Counted from the first letter of the stretch, positions 27,767 to 36,400 are shown. The stretch: 64,000 nt of DNA from Longimicrobiales bacterium (GCA_951828585.1 OX639991.1:806001-870000); one strand, 5' to 3'. Made by a program: numbers and translations. The notes: generated by a model from the letters alone, not told the origin.

Positions 27767-27772
27767 TTCCCG
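27767..27772. repeat. target-site repeat TTCCCG, left copy
   Basis: TTCCCG occurs here and again at 31211-31216, on the two sides of the RIT element. Only one copy is needed to restore intron domain V, so the pair is probably a target duplication or the recombination core. Confidence 0.6.
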
Positions 27773-27792
27773 TTATGTTGAATTCCACATAA

Positions 27793-27884
27793 CGGGAATT
27801 ATGTTGCGGTCCCTATTATGTTGCGGACGGGTCGTATCGTATTGCTGGACATGGGGATGCGCCATATGGCCGCAACATAATATT
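27793..27884. repeat. RIT left terminal inverted repeat (92 bp)
   Basis: Contains two direct copies of TTATGTTGCGG (27799-27809 and 27816-27826, 17 bases apart) and one inverse copy CCGCAACATAA (27870-27880), probably recombinase-binding sites. Just outside, CCCGTTATGT (27769-27778) and ACATAACGGG (27787-27796) form an additional palindrome found only on this side. Confidence 0.9.
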
Positions 27885-27941
27885 CTGACGAACGCCCGTT
27901 GCCTATGATCCTGCCTCCACCCCTGCAAAGGAGGCACGATC

Positions 27942-29180
27942 ATGTTCGAGGACCTGTTCATCGATCGCGGTGCGATCGCCCGCTATCGCGTCGCGCCGCT
28001 GCTGAGAGAGCGGCTGAGTTACCTGCGGCATCGTGCGCAGGAGGGGGCACGGCCGCTCACGCTGCGTAGGATCGCGGCGACTCAGCTCACCCTGATTCGT
28101 TTTCTGGATCTGCATGAGGGCGAGCGTGTCAGCGTGCCCCGGGTCGAGGCGGCGGCCGACCGCCGATCGAGTTGCTCGGCACAGCCGATAGAGCGTCAGG
28201 CTTTCGTCAGTCGTGCGGTGCAATGGCTGCGTTTTGCGGATCTGCTCGAAGACCCTGCACAGGCTGCTCCGCGGCGGCGGCACGCTCACGTCAGCGAGGT
28301 CACGATCTTCAGGGAGTGGATGCGCAAGGAACGCGGATGGTCCGAGGCGACGATCCGCAGCAGCAGCCGCACGACGGATCGTTTCTTCGACTGGCTTGAC
28401 GAGTGGGGCACGGCCCTGGGCGCGGTCGTTATCTCCGACATCGACCGGGCGGTCGCGCGCTGGCACGCACGCGGCTGCGGTCGGCTCACGATCCGCAACT
28501 ACGGACAGCGTCTGCGCACCTTCTTCCGGTTCGCCGAACACCAGGGCTGGTGTAGCCCGGGGCTGGCCGACGGGATCATGCCGACGCGGTTCCATCCCGG
28601 CGAGACGCTTCCGAAGGGACTCAACCGGGACGAGGCGCGACGCCTGCTCGCAACGTCCGAAGGCAACCGGCCGGTCGACGTGCGTGACCGGGCCATCCTG
28701 ATGGTGCTGATCGCGTACGGATTGCGCGCCGGTGAGGTCGCCGGCCTGCGGCTCGATGATCTGGACTGGGAAGAGGAGACGCTGCGGGTACGCCGCTCCA
28801 AGTCGGGATGCACGCAACACTATCCGCTCTCCCGCGGCGTCGGACAGGCAATCGTGCGTTACCTCACCGAGGTTCGTCCGATGCGCCCGGAGAGGGCGCT
28901 GTTCTTCACGCTGATCACTCCGATTCATCCGGTAGACCGGAACGTAGTGTCGGGCATCGTCCGAAGACGCGTGGATAGGCTTGGGATCACTGGCAAGCGT
29001 CGCGGTGCCCATGCACTGCGCCACGCCGCAGCGCAGCACCTGCTCGACCGTGGCCTCTCCTTCAAGGAGGTCGGCGACTACCTCGGCCACCGCAGCACCT
29101 CGTCCGCCGCCGTGTACGCCAAGCTGCAGCTCAGCACCCTCCGCGAGATCGCCGACATCGATCTGGAGGGGCTGGCATGA
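27942..29180 (+). CDS. RIT tyrosine recombinase A
   Basis: 412 residues. The N-terminal SAM-like core-binding region is followed by the catalytic domain with Arg in YGLRAGEVAGL, HALRHAAAQHLL (His-x-x-Arg) and YLGHRSTSSAAVYAK (His/Tyr nucleophile). It is the longest of the three, as expected for the first RIT gene. A strong AAAGGAGG ribosome-binding site precedes the ATG, and TATGAT at 27904-27909 is a fair -10 box. Its TGA overlaps the start of recombinase B by four bases. The three enzymes are thought to act together to move the element. Confidence 0.93.
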   Translation: MFEDLFIDRGAIARYRVAPLLRERLSYLRHRAQEGARPLTLRRIAATQLTLIRFLDLHEGERVSVPRVEAAADRRSSCSAQPIERQAFVSRAVQWLRFADLLEDPAQAAPRRRHAHVSEVTIFREWMRKERGWSEATIRSSSRTTDRFFDWLDEWGTALGAVVISDIDRAVARWHARGCGRLTIRNYGQRLRTFFRFAEHQGWCSPGLADGIMPTRFHPGETLPKGLNRDEARRLLATSEGNRPVDVRDRAILMVLIAYGLRAGEVAGLRLDDLDWEEETLRVRRSKSGCTQHYPLSRGVGQAIVRYLTEVRPMRPERALFFTLITPIHPVDRNVVSGIVRRRVDRLGITGKRRGAHALRHAAAQHLLDRGLSFKEVGDYLGHRSTSSAAVYAKLQLSTLREIADIDLEGLA

Positions 29181-30130
29181 TGCTCCGGGATGCAGTCAAC
29201 GACTATATCGCCTGGCGCCGTGCCCACGGCGCGAAGTTCGACAGCGGGGCACGCCTGTTGTACCTGTTCCTTGAGCATGTCGATGGCACCATCGGCTGCG
29301 ACACCGTCGTCCAGGCCGACGTTCTCGATTTCCTTGCCGGCAGGGGTCCGCTTACCCGGTACCGCGCCAACAAGTACGGTGCCTTGGCCGGCTTCTACCG
29401 CTACGCGATCAGCCGCGGCCATCTGACCCGGTCGCCGCTTCCAGCACGCAATAGCGAGCCGAGACGATCGCGCTCGGTACCGCCTTACGTCTATTCCCGC
29501 AACGAGTTGCAGCGCCTGTTCGACGCCATCGGTATCAGTCGGCAGGGTTCGCATCAGATCGACGCCGACACTCTGCGGACGCTGCTGTTGCTGCTCTACG
29601 GCGCAGGGCTGCGCTTCGGCGAGGCCCGGCACCTGACCCTCGACGATGTCGACCTGCCCGATGCGCTGCTGACCATACGCAACACCAAGTTCTACAAGAC
29701 CCGCCTCGTTCCCGTCTGCCCGAAGCTTGCCGACGCGCTGGGTGCCTACGCCGCCAAGCGCGCCGAACGCCCCTTTCCCAGGGGCACCGCCTCGACCTTC
29801 CTCGCCGATCGCGACGGTACTCCTCTGGCCGAGCGCACGACCCGCACCGCGTTCGCCAAGCTGCTCAAGGTTGCCGGGATCGGGCCTCCCGGCGACGGAC
29901 GGCGAGCTCCGTGCCTTCACTCCCTGCGCCACGCAGCAGCCGTTCACCGGCTGGAGTCCTGGTACCGGCAGGGTGCCGATGTCCAGCGACTGCTGCCTGC
30001 TCTCTCCGTCTGGCTCGGGCACACCAAGCTCGACGGCACCCGGGCCTACCTCTCGATGACGCCCGAGCTGCTGCAGCAGGCTTCGGTCCGCTTCAACGCC
30101 TACGTCAACGGAGGAGACAACCATGAGTAG
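29177..30130 (+). CDS. RIT tyrosine recombinase B
   Basis: 317 residues. The catalytic domain has Arg in YGAGLRFGEARHL, Lys in NTKFYKTRLVP, HSLRHAAAVHRL and WLGHTKLDGTRAYLSM (Tyr nucleophile). It begins in an ATGA overlap with A and ends overlapping C by eight bases, so the trio is one transcription and translation unit. Typical second gene of RIT elements. Confidence 0.93.
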   Translation: MMLRDAVNDYIAWRRAHGAKFDSGARLLYLFLEHVDGTIGCDTVVQADVLDFLAGRGPLTRYRANKYGALAGFYRYAISRGHLTRSPLPARNSEPRRSRSVPPYVYSRNELQRLFDAIGISRQGSHQIDADTLRTLLLLLYGAGLRFGEARHLTLDDVDLPDALLTIRNTKFYKTRLVPVCPKLADALGAYAAKRAERPFPRGTASTFLADRDGTPLAERTTRTAFAKLLKVAGIGPPGDGRRAPCLHSLRHAAAVHRLESWYRQGADVQRLLPALSVWLGHTKLDGTRAYLSMTPELLQQASVRFNAYVNGGDNHE

Positions 30131-31118
30131 CCCCCGCACCCTCGGTCCCTGGCTCCGCCGCTTCCTCACCGAGCACATCGTCACCGAGCGCAACCTCGCC
30201 CGCAACACCCAGAAGAGCTACCGCGACACCTTCCTCCTCCTCCTGCCGTTCGTCGGCACCAGGATCCGCAAACCGGTCGACCGGATCGCGATAGAGGACC
30301 TCACGTCCCGGCGCGTGCGCCAGTTCCTCGACCACCTCGAGGAGGACCGTGGCTGCTCCGTGCAGACTCGCAACCAGCGGCTATCGGCGATCCGCGCATT
30401 CGCACGCTTCGTCGCCAGTCGCGATCCCGCCCAAATCGAGTGGACCGGCTGTATCCGGGCGATCGCCTCGAAGAAGGCGGCGCCGAAGCCGATCGGGTGG
30501 CTCACCAAGACCGAGATGGCCGAACTGCTCGAGGCGCCGAACCGCCGAACGCCCAGAGGCCGGGTCGAACACGCCCTCCTCCTCTTCCTCTACAACACCG
30601 GCGCGCGCGTCTCCGAAACGACGCACCTCGTCGTGGACGATCTGCAGATCGGACGACGCGACGGCGCACATGCGCTCGTCAACATCCGTGGCAAGGGCAG
30701 AAAAGAGCGGCAGTGTCCGCTGTGGCCGCGGACCGAAGCCGTGCTCGCCGAACTCGCGCAGGGCCAGAGAGCCGCGGACACCGTCTTCCTCAGCCGGCAA
30801 CGAAGACCGTATACGCGGTTCGGCGTCTATCGGCTCGTCGAGCGCTCCGGGGCCCGCGCACCCTCGCTCGCCGGAAGACGGATCACGCCTCACATGATCC
30901 GTCACACGAGCGCCTGCCACCTGCTCCAGGCCGGGATCGATCTGAACACGATCCGTGCCTGGCTCGGACATGCCAGCCTCGACACCACCAACGTCTACGC
31001 CGAGATCGACATGGAGATGAAAGCCAAGGCCATGGCACTCTGCGATGCCACGGAGCCCGGACCAGATCGCCCGTGGAAGACAAGCAACGGACTCATGAGT
31101 GTCCTGACTGCACTCTGA
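30123..31118 (+). CDS. RIT tyrosine recombinase C
   Basis: 331 residues and the most XerD-like of the three. NTGARVSETTHLVVDD holds the first Arg, RGKGRKERQCPLW the Lys, HMIRHTSACHLLQAG the His-x-x-Arg, and WLGHASLDTTNVYAEID the His and Tyr. An AGGAG Shine-Dalgarno lies in the end of gene B. The stop is six bases before the right terminal repeat. Confidence 0.93.
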   Translation: MSSPRTLGPWLRRFLTEHIVTERNLARNTQKSYRDTFLLLLPFVGTRIRKPVDRIAIEDLTSRRVRQFLDHLEEDRGCSVQTRNQRLSAIRAFARFVASRDPAQIEWTGCIRAIASKKAAPKPIGWLTKTEMAELLEAPNRRTPRGRVEHALLLFLYNTGARVSETTHLVVDDLQIGRRDGAHALVNIRGKGRKERQCPLWPRTEAVLAELAQGQRAADTVFLSRQRRPYTRFGVYRLVERSGARAPSLAGRRITPHMIRHTSACHLLQAGIDLNTIRAWLGHASLDTTNVYAEIDMEMKAKAMALCDATEPGPDRPWKTSNGLMSVLTAL

Positions 31119-31124
31119 GAGAAA

Positions 31125-31216
31125 AATATTATGTTGCGGCCATATGGCGCATCCCAATGTCCAGCAATACGATACGACCCGTCCGCAACATAATAGGGAC
31201 CGCAACATAATTCCCG
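31125..31216. repeat. RIT right terminal inverted repeat (92 bp)
   Basis: The inverse of 27793-27884 with one mismatch (GGGGATG against TGGGATG in the middle). It contains the three CCGCAACATAA/TTATGTTGCGG sites in mirror order. Its last six bases are the second TTCCCG copy. Confidence 0.9.
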
Positions 31217-31236
31217 CATCCGGCTCTCAGTCGGGA

Positions 31237-32577
31237 TCAAGCCTTCGCCCACGGAAGGTCTCGTGTCGTCAGCGCAAGGCGGTTGAGGCCGCATTCCTCC
31301 CACAGCCATCGGTTGGAAGACCGCACGTATTTTCCTGACTTCACCTTGTGCTTCCGGCAGAACCACTGTCGCAGCCGCAGGGCTGCGTACGCATCCACAG
31401 CCGCGTAGGCCGGACTGACCTGTCCGAGTGTGAAGTAGTTCGCCCAGCCGGACATCATCCGGTTGAGGCGCCCTACGACCTCCTCGGCCGGCCAGCCCTC
31501 GTACCTTGGCTCCGTCTGCGCCCTGATCCTGCGGCGTATGCTTTGAACGCTCGCCTTGCTTGGCCGGGTCCCGGTGTACCGGCTCCCGTCCGCTGGGCGA
31601 TAGTTCCAGCCGATGCGGTATCCAAGAAACTCAAGGGGCTCCTCGGGGCATCGGAGGCATTGAGTCTTCCGTGCGTTGACCGGTAGCTTCAGCCTTGCCA
31701 TGAGCCGTTCGACCGCCGCCCGCATTACCGCCGCCGGGGCCTTCCCGAGCACACAGAAGTCGTCCGCATAGTTCACGATCTTTGCACCGAAGCGCCGGGC
31801 ATAGCCCTGCTGTTTCCAGCTGAGGATGAACCGCCGCATGTAGATGTTGCTCAACAGCGGCGAGATCGGAGCCCCTTGCGGGGTCCCTTTCCGTTCCTTT
31901 CGCGCCCGGTTCGTGCGGCGCTTGCCGCCCTTACCGTTCTCCTCGACCACCGGCATCTCCAGCCACGCCTTGAGGAGTCCGAGCATCCGCCCGTCGCTCA
32001 CGCGCCGCGCGATGCTCTTCATCAACTCGGCGTGCGGTATCTCGCCGAAGTAGTTCGAGAGGTCCGCATCCACCACTTCGTTGCGGCCCCAGTGCAGCAG
32101 ACGATGGACCCGTCTGACCGCGTCCTTGGCGCTTCGTCCCGGCCGGTATCCGTACTGCTCCGGCTCCAGGTCCGCCTCGAAGACCGGCATCAGCACCAGC
32201 ATCGCCGACGTCTGCGCAACCCGGTCCCGCAGGCATGGAATGCCCAGCGGACGGAACTTCCCCGGCTGTTTCTTCGGGATGAGCACCTGTTGCACCGGAC
32301 TTGGCTTGTAGGTGCCATCCCTCAGATCCCGCGACAGTTCCCCGATCCAGCGCTCCACTCCGTACGCCTCGATGTCCGCGACCGTCACACCATCGACTCC
32401 AGCCGCCCCGCCGCCTCGCCGGACCAGCGCCCATGCCGCCCGCAGGAAGTCCTTCCTCCATACCTTGTCGGCAAGGGCGTGAAATCGCCGTCCGGGTTCT
32501 TCCTTCGCTTTCGCATGTAGCACGGTCTGGAGTTTCCGAACGCTCACCGACCCTGTTAGGCTCGCGCCAGTGGTCAT
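31237..32577 (-). CDS. ltrA: group II intron reverse transcriptase/maturase
   Basis: 446 residues from the ATG at 32575-32577 with AAAGGAGG upstream. RT motifs include VLIPKKQPGKFRPLGIP, EQYGYRPGRSAKDAVR, KGTPQGAPISPLLSNIYM and the catalytic VNYADDFCVLGK. The thumb/maturase X domain follows (LRLRQWFCRKHKVKSGKY, WLWEECGLNRL). There is no C-terminal HNH endonuclease, so any mobility would use an endonuclease-independent route. The protein assists splicing of its own intron, which here is broken by the RIT element; the enzyme itself looks complete. Confidence 0.95.
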   Translation of the reverse strand: MTTGASLTGSVSVRKLQTVLHAKAKEEPGRRFHALADKVWRKDFLRAAWALVRRGGGAAGVDGVTVADIEAYGVERWIGELSRDLRDGTYKPSPVQQVLIPKKQPGKFRPLGIPCLRDRVAQTSAMLVLMPVFEADLEPEQYGYRPGRSAKDAVRRVHRLLHWGRNEVVDADLSNYFGEIPHAELMKSIARRVSDGRMLGLLKAWLEMPVVEENGKGGKRRTNRARKERKGTPQGAPISPLLSNIYMRRFILSWKQQGYARRFGAKIVNYADDFCVLGKAPAAVMRAAVERLMARLKLPVNARKTQCLRCPEEPLEFLGYRIGWNYRPADGSRYTGTRPSKASVQSIRRRIRAQTEPRYEGWPAEEVVGRLNRMMSGWANYFTLGQVSPAYAAVDAYAALRLRQWFCRKHKVKSGKYVRSSNRWLWEECGLNRLALTTRDLPWAKA

Positions 32578-33068
32578 GTCCCTGCCTCCTTTCCGTACCG
32601 CTCCCAACTCAGGGCCCCTTCCCTCGGCGGGCAGTGCCCCGCGTCTTCAGTACTACGGGCCCATCCGCCACCCTGCCGGCCCGGCCTGCCCCTCGCGGGG
32701 TCCCGGTTGCCGCGTGCACGGCACCGGCAGGGCTTCCCGTGTTGCTGCGCTTTCCATCTTCCATGCATGCCGACGCCATTACCCCGGCGGAAACCAGCCG
32801 GTGCGTTCGTCGCTCGCTTCCCGGCTGGTCGGCGGCCTTCCCCTTTCTTGCGGAGGGTCGGCTTCCGCGTTTGATGTTTCGAGGCCTGCTCGGCGTTCAC
32901 TCGCGTTCCGGCCTGCATGGTCGCTGAGCCACCCAAGGTGGCCCTTCTACCAAGGTGCTTCAGCCCATGTCGTTACCTCCATGAACCGCCCTGGCCGCTA
33001 CCAGCCGGAGCGACAGTTGCTGGGTGGGATTCGCACCCACCAGGAAAGTGCGCCTTTCCACGGCGCAC
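32578..33068 (-). ncRNA. group II intron ribozyme, 5' domains
   Basis: Non-coding 491 bases between intron nucleotide 1 (33068) and the RT start. They hold the 5' GTGCGCC helix and a series of GC-rich hairpins making up domain I through the base of domain IV. The domain V halves are at 31213-31226 and 27750-27768. Confidence 0.75.
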
Positions 33069-33893
33069 TGTAACAACCGGCGCGTGCAACTCCTCGGCCC
33101 GGAAGCCGGCGACCGGGAGGAGTGGCCCCTGCAGGACTCCCACCCGTACGGCTCCCATGGCCTCTGGACCGACACCGCTGGCCGAACCTACACGTTTCAC
33201 GTCGACGCAACCGCGACCGACATGGACGCCATGCTCAAGGGAGTCGTCATCGTGCGCGGACCGGACGGCACGCATCTCGACACGCTCCCCGGACCCACAG
33301 GAGACTTCGACCCCCCAGTACTCACCGCTTCGTCGAAGCCCAGAGGCCCGACGGGGGCCACCGGCCACCGAACGGAGCCCGTGCCCTTCAGTCCGGCAGC
33401 CGTGTGGGCGGGGCATCCGCATGGAGGGATCGTGAAGGGAATCTCCAGCGACTACCGCATCGATCTGCATCTCGGGGATCGGGTCCTCCGCATCGAACGC
33501 GCCTTTGGTCCGATTCCGGTCCCCCCGGCCGAGCGGGACCACTACCGCGACTCGATCATGGACATGATGCTCTGGATGGATCCGGACTGGGAGTGGAACG
33601 GCCCGCCGATTCCGGAAACCAAGCCGGTGTTCAGGAGGTTGCACAGCGGGAAGGACGGGCGGATCTGGGTGGAGTTGTCGCCCGAACTGCGGTCAGCTTC
33701 CGACGTCTCGCTGGGCGAGAGGATTCGGTATGACGTCTTTGAGGCGGGCGGGACCTACCTGGGTGCGGTCAATGCGCCCGCGGATTTCCGGGCCGCGATC
33801 AATCCGGTGTTTGACGGCGACTATGTGTGGGCCGTGACCCGGGACGAGTTGGAGGTGCAGCGGGTGGTTCGTTATCGGATTGTGCGGGGGTGA
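33069..33893 (+). pseudogene. 5'-truncated propeller gene at the intron border
   Basis: About 275 codons of propeller coding sequence begin exactly at the intron edge: VQLLGPEAGDREEWPLQDSHPYG then GLWTDTAGRTYTFHV. The end is YVWAVTRDELEVQRVVRYRI. It is related to the truncated copy at 3324-4013. The N-terminal third with signal peptide and GEGPGEF blade is missing, and no matching 5' part exists on the other side of the intron. The copy is therefore truncated rather than simply interrupted. An in-frame GTG start inside the intron edge could still allow translation. Confidence 0.7.
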
Positions 33894-33925
33894 ATGGTGT
33901 CGGAGCGCCCCAAGCGTCTCGGGGG

Positions 33926-35092
33926 CTACCTCCTGTGGAGCGTGGGAGTGAAGACGTCCATCCAGACATTGGTCGCGCCGTCAATCCTGAGTGCGGGTAT
34001 CAGTCCCTGAAACGTCAGCCGCGACAACGTCGGTCCAAAGCGCCGAGTCGCCAGAACCGAGCCGCTCTTCACGTCGATTACCTCCAGGATGTTGTCGTAC
34101 TGCGAATCGATCAATTCCTTTGACGACTTCTGTGGCGGGCGTGGCGCCCACTCGGGGTCGGCGACACTTATCGACACCCACAGCAGCGTCGGGTCTTCCG
34201 GGCCGAACGCGATCTGCATTATGGACGGTCTCGGCCTGCCATCCGGTGATCGCTCCGTCCACGGCTGAAACCACTCGGCCTGTCTCCGGTACACGCGATT
34301 CGTCGGTTCAAATCGTGCACCCGCCACCGAGTAGTTGGCGAGTTCGTACGTATTCCTCGGTGCGACCCACAACACGCCGTCACCGCCCATCGCGATGCCG
34401 CTATGTTCGAGCATGGCGTCGGCGCCGAATGTCTGGAGAACGCTGCCATCCGGGCCGATGTGGTGAAGCGGCCAGCCGGCCCGATCGGCGGCCATGACGG
34501 TTGAACTGACGATCATGTGGCCTGACGAAAGCGGCACGAGTTGGCGCATGAACGCGTGAATCGGATCGGTGCGAACGAACTCATGATCGGGATCGAAAAC
34601 CGATCTCCGCATTTGCGAATGGTCGTAAACGTAGAGCGAGTCTCCAGAGCCCACGACGATATAGTTGATGAACGTGAATTCACCCGGCCCCTCTCCCCGA
34701 CCGCCAAGCACCTTCTTGAGCCGACCGTCCTGATGGAACACCCCAACCTGTTTCAGCCCATCGGTGTTCGACGTGGCGTACCAGATACCGCGTGAATCGC
34801 GCATCACCAGGGGGCTGTATGCGAACAGACCCGGGTGCAGGCTGTCCGAAAGACTGATCACCTTGGTCAGCTCGATCCGGCAGTCACAGTCGGGAGATTC
34901 CCTGAGCGTGGTCACCGCCGAGTCCTGGGAGACCTGGGCCCGAAGGGATGCGGCCAGTCCCGGGGAACCCGGATTCAGGGCGCAGAGGATCGCGAGGGCG
35001 AGGGAGAGGTGTCGTGGAAGCCTGGTGGATCGGCCTTTCATCGGTCGCCTCAGTCTCTTGAATATGAATTGAATTGGGTCGAAGTCCGTCAT
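33926..35092 (-). CDS. secreted 6-bladed beta-propeller protein
   Basis: 388 residues. The signal-like segment is LSLALAILCALNPGSPGLAA. Propeller strands include GRGEGPGEFTFINYIVVGSGD and SLYVYDHSQ. The protein lacks the EYVQLW tail and ends FTPTLHRR. The ATG at 35090-35092 forms an ATGA overlap with the small membrane protein upstream and has GGAG eight bases before it, but gives a long N-region; the in-frame ATG at 35041 gives a more normal signal peptide. Function unknown. Confidence 0.82.
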   Translation of the reverse strand: MTDFDPIQFIFKRLRRPMKGRSTRLPRHLSLALAILCALNPGSPGLAASLRAQVSQDSAVTTLRESPDCDCRIELTKVISLSDSLHPGLFAYSPLVMRDSRGIWYATSNTDGLKQVGVFHQDGRLKKVLGGRGEGPGEFTFINYIVVGSGDSLYVYDHSQMRRSVFDPDHEFVRTDPIHAFMRQLVPLSSGHMIVSSTVMAADRAGWPLHHIGPDGSVLQTFGADAMLEHSGIAMGGDGVLWVAPRNTYELANYSVAGARFEPTNRVYRRQAEWFQPWTERSPDGRPRPSIMQIAFGPEDPTLLWVSISVADPEWAPRPPQKSSKELIDSQYDNILEVIDVKSGSVLATRRFGPTLSRLTFQGLIPALRIDGATNVWMDVFTPTLHRR

Positions 35093-35298
35093 TCGGTTAC
35101 TCCGCTTGTCAGTTCGTCCTTCTCGCGATCATGAACGGGCGCGTATTCGACGATCGTGCCCAGGGCGAACCAGCCGAGCACCACTGCCCCGATCCCGGAC
35201 ACGAGCGCGCCGGTGACAATCACCGCCGGGGTGAGAAGCACCGCCGGCAATCCTTCGAACAGCGTGAAGACCGAGATGACGGCCACGAAGGCCACCAT
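35089..35298 (-). CDS. small membrane protein, hypothetical
   Basis: 69 residues with two hydrophobic segments (VAFVAVISVFTLFEGLPAVLL and IVTGALVSGIGAVVLGWFAL) and a charged tail HDREKDELTSG. No family is recognised. Its TGA overlaps the ATG of the propeller gene, and a second small hydrophobic frame lies 39 bases upstream, so the three may be one operon. The start has only a weak ribosome-binding site. Confidence 0.5.
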   Translation of the reverse strand: MVAFVAVISVFTLFEGLPAVLLTPAVIVTGALVSGIGAVVLGWFALGTIVEYAPVHDREKDELTSGVTE

Positions 35299-35337
35299 TG
35301 CGTGCGTAAGGACGGATCGAGCTTTCGGGCCCGCATA

Positions 35338-35466
35338 CTAGCACTGAAACGCGATCACCACCAGGGACACCAGGAAGACGACCGCTCCGAGACCGATTCC
35401 GGACGCGACCGCCACAGTGAGGGGCTCCAGTTGGAAAAGCGGGAGCAGCGTGGCCAACCAGATCAT
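35338..35466 (-). CDS. very small membrane protein, hypothetical
   Basis: 42 residues, almost entirely hydrophobic (LEPLTVAVASGIGLGAVVFL), from the ATG at 35464-35466 with GGGTGGAA upstream. The frame continues further upstream only by running into tRNA-Ser, so the short start is preferred. Could be a small membrane peptide or chance. Confidence 0.35.
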   Translation of the reverse strand: MIWLATLLPLFQLEPLTVAVASGIGLGAVVFLVSLVVIAFQC

Positions 35467-35488
35467 GTCCGGGTTCCACCCATCAAAG

Positions 35489-35572
35489 CGGACGGGGTGG
35501 GATTCGAACCCACGCGGGCAGATGCCCACACGATTTCCAGTCGTGCGCCTTAAGCCACTCGGCCACCCGTCC
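35489..35572 (-). tRNA. tRNA-Ser(GGA)
   Basis: Cloverleaf read on the minus strand, acceptor GGACGGG. Anticodon loop CTGGAAA between CACGA and TCGTG, long variable arm, GTTCGAATC T-loop. Last tRNA of the cluster. Confidence 0.95.
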
Positions 35573-35588
35573 TTCAAAACCGGCTAAA

Positions 35589-35662
35589 TCGGGGCGCCCG
35601 GATTCGAACCGGGGACCTCTGCGACCCGAACGCAGCGCTCTACCGGACTGAGCCACGCCCCG
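35589..35662 (-). tRNA. tRNA-Pro(CGG)
   Basis: Acceptor CGGGGCG pairs with CGCCCCG, discriminator A. Anticodon loop TTCGGGT between CTGCG and CGCAG. Confidence 0.95.
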
Positions 35663-35726
35663 TGGAGAAGAACAACCCCCGCCTCCACTCTATGGTGTGT
35701 CGGTTGGCAACGGGGGAACCTGTCAG

Positions 35727-35811
35727 CGGAGGCGGAGGGACTCGAACCCCCAAGTGCTCAACGCACGCCGCATTTCGAGTGCGGTGCCTTACCAATTAGG
35801 ACTACGCCTCC
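35727..35811 (-). tRNA. tRNA-Ser(CGA)
   Basis: Acceptor GGAGGCG. Anticodon loop CTCGAAA between CCGCA and TGCGG. Long variable arm typical of Ser. Confidence 0.93.
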
Positions 35812-35850
35812 CATCAAACTGGATCGTGAGGAGTCTCCGCCTAACGCTCA

Positions 35851-35935
35851 CGGAGGGAGTGGGATTCGAACCCACGTGGTCACAAGGACCAACGCCTTAG
35901 CAGGGCGCCGCTTTTAGCCGCTCAGCCATCCCTCC
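35851..35935 (-). tRNA. tRNA-Ser(GCT)
   Basis: Acceptor GGAGGGA. Anticodon loop CTGCTAA in a GCGCC/GGCGT stem. Long variable arm. Confidence 0.94.
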
Positions 35936-35938
35936 AAG

Positions 35939-36011
35939 TAGCCCCGCCTGGGATCGAACCAGGACTCTTCTGATCCAGAGTCAGACGTGTTGCCAATTAC
36001 ACCACGGGGCT
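35939..36011 (-). tRNA. tRNA-Gln(CTG)
   Basis: Acceptor AGCCCCG with CGGGGCT. Anticodon loop CTCTGGA between TCTGA and TCAGA. Confidence 0.93.
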
Positions 36012-36025
36012 GTTTTCCGTGTGAG

Positions 36026-36098
36026 AGCCACCGGTCGGACTCGAACCGACGACCCCGTCATTACGAGTGACGTGCTCTACCAGCTGAGCTACGGTGGC
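36026..36098 (-). tRNA. tRNA-Thr(CGT)
   Basis: Acceptor GCCACCG with CGGTGGC. Anticodon loop CTCGTAA between CGTCA and TGACG. Confidence 0.95.
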
Positions 36099-36152
36099 GG
36101 TGTTTTCCGTCAGCGGCAACCGGACCGCGCCAGGCGCTTCGGACGAAACCAG

Positions 36153-36225
36153 TGGAGCCGAGGGGAGTCGAACCCCTGACCTCAGCGTTGCGAACGCTGC
36201 GCTCTCCCAACTGAGCTACGGCCCC
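36153..36225 (-). tRNA. tRNA-Ala(CGC)
   Basis: Acceptor GGGGCCG with CGGCTCC and the G-T pair expected of Ala. Anticodon loop TTCGCAA between CAGCG and CGCTG. Confidence 0.95.
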
Positions 36226-36240
36226 TTTTCGAGCACCGGA

Positions 36241-36314
36241 TGGGCGCGACAGGACTCGAACCTGTGACCTCCACGATGTCAACGTGGCACTCTAACCAGC
36301 TGAGCTACGCGCCC
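36241..36314 (-). tRNA. tRNA-Val(GAC)
   Basis: Acceptor GGGCGCG with CGCGCCC. Anticodon loop TTGACAT between CCACG and CGTGG. Confidence 0.95.
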
Positions 36315-36400
36315 GGGAAACCTGCGGCAGCCGGCATGCCGGCATGGATCACCCGGCGGTGCCGAGAGGCCGCGTCACGGCCTGCCGCTAAGATGACCAA

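Larger units (their letters stand above)
27773..31210 (+). mobile_element. RIT element (three tyrosine recombinases)
   Basis: About 3.44 kb bounded by TTATGTTG at the left and CAACATAA at the right. It has 92-bp terminal inverted repeats (27793-27884 and 31125-31216, which share the TTCCCG border) differing at one base. Inside are three overlapping tyrosine recombinase genes in one direction, the defining layout of Recombinase-In-Trio elements. All three frames are open and keep catalytic residues. The element sits in domain V of the group II intron. Confidence 0.9.
27636..33068 (-). mobile_element. group II intron, interrupted by a RIT element
   Basis: The 5' end at 33068 (minus strand) reads GTGCGCCGTGG followed by a GGCGCAC partner and a GGTGGGTGCGAATCCCACC stem, a standard group II start. 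The reverse transcriptase is at 31237-32577. Domain V is split: GAGCCGGATGCGGG at 31226-31213 and AAATCCGCACGTCCGGTTC at 27768-27750. These join into a normal domain V hairpin with a GAAA-type loop. Domain VI follows, ending near CTCTACTTAT at about 27636. Without the inserted element the intron is about 2.0 kb. The insertion in domain V should abolish splicing unless excised. The 3' border is approximate. Confidence 0.85.

Noticed and set aside
27636-33068. A simple retron or diversity-generating reverse transcriptase
   Set aside because: The intron 5' GTGCGCC end, domain V halves and maturase X domain show a group II intron. No retron msr/msd or DGR template repeat is seen.
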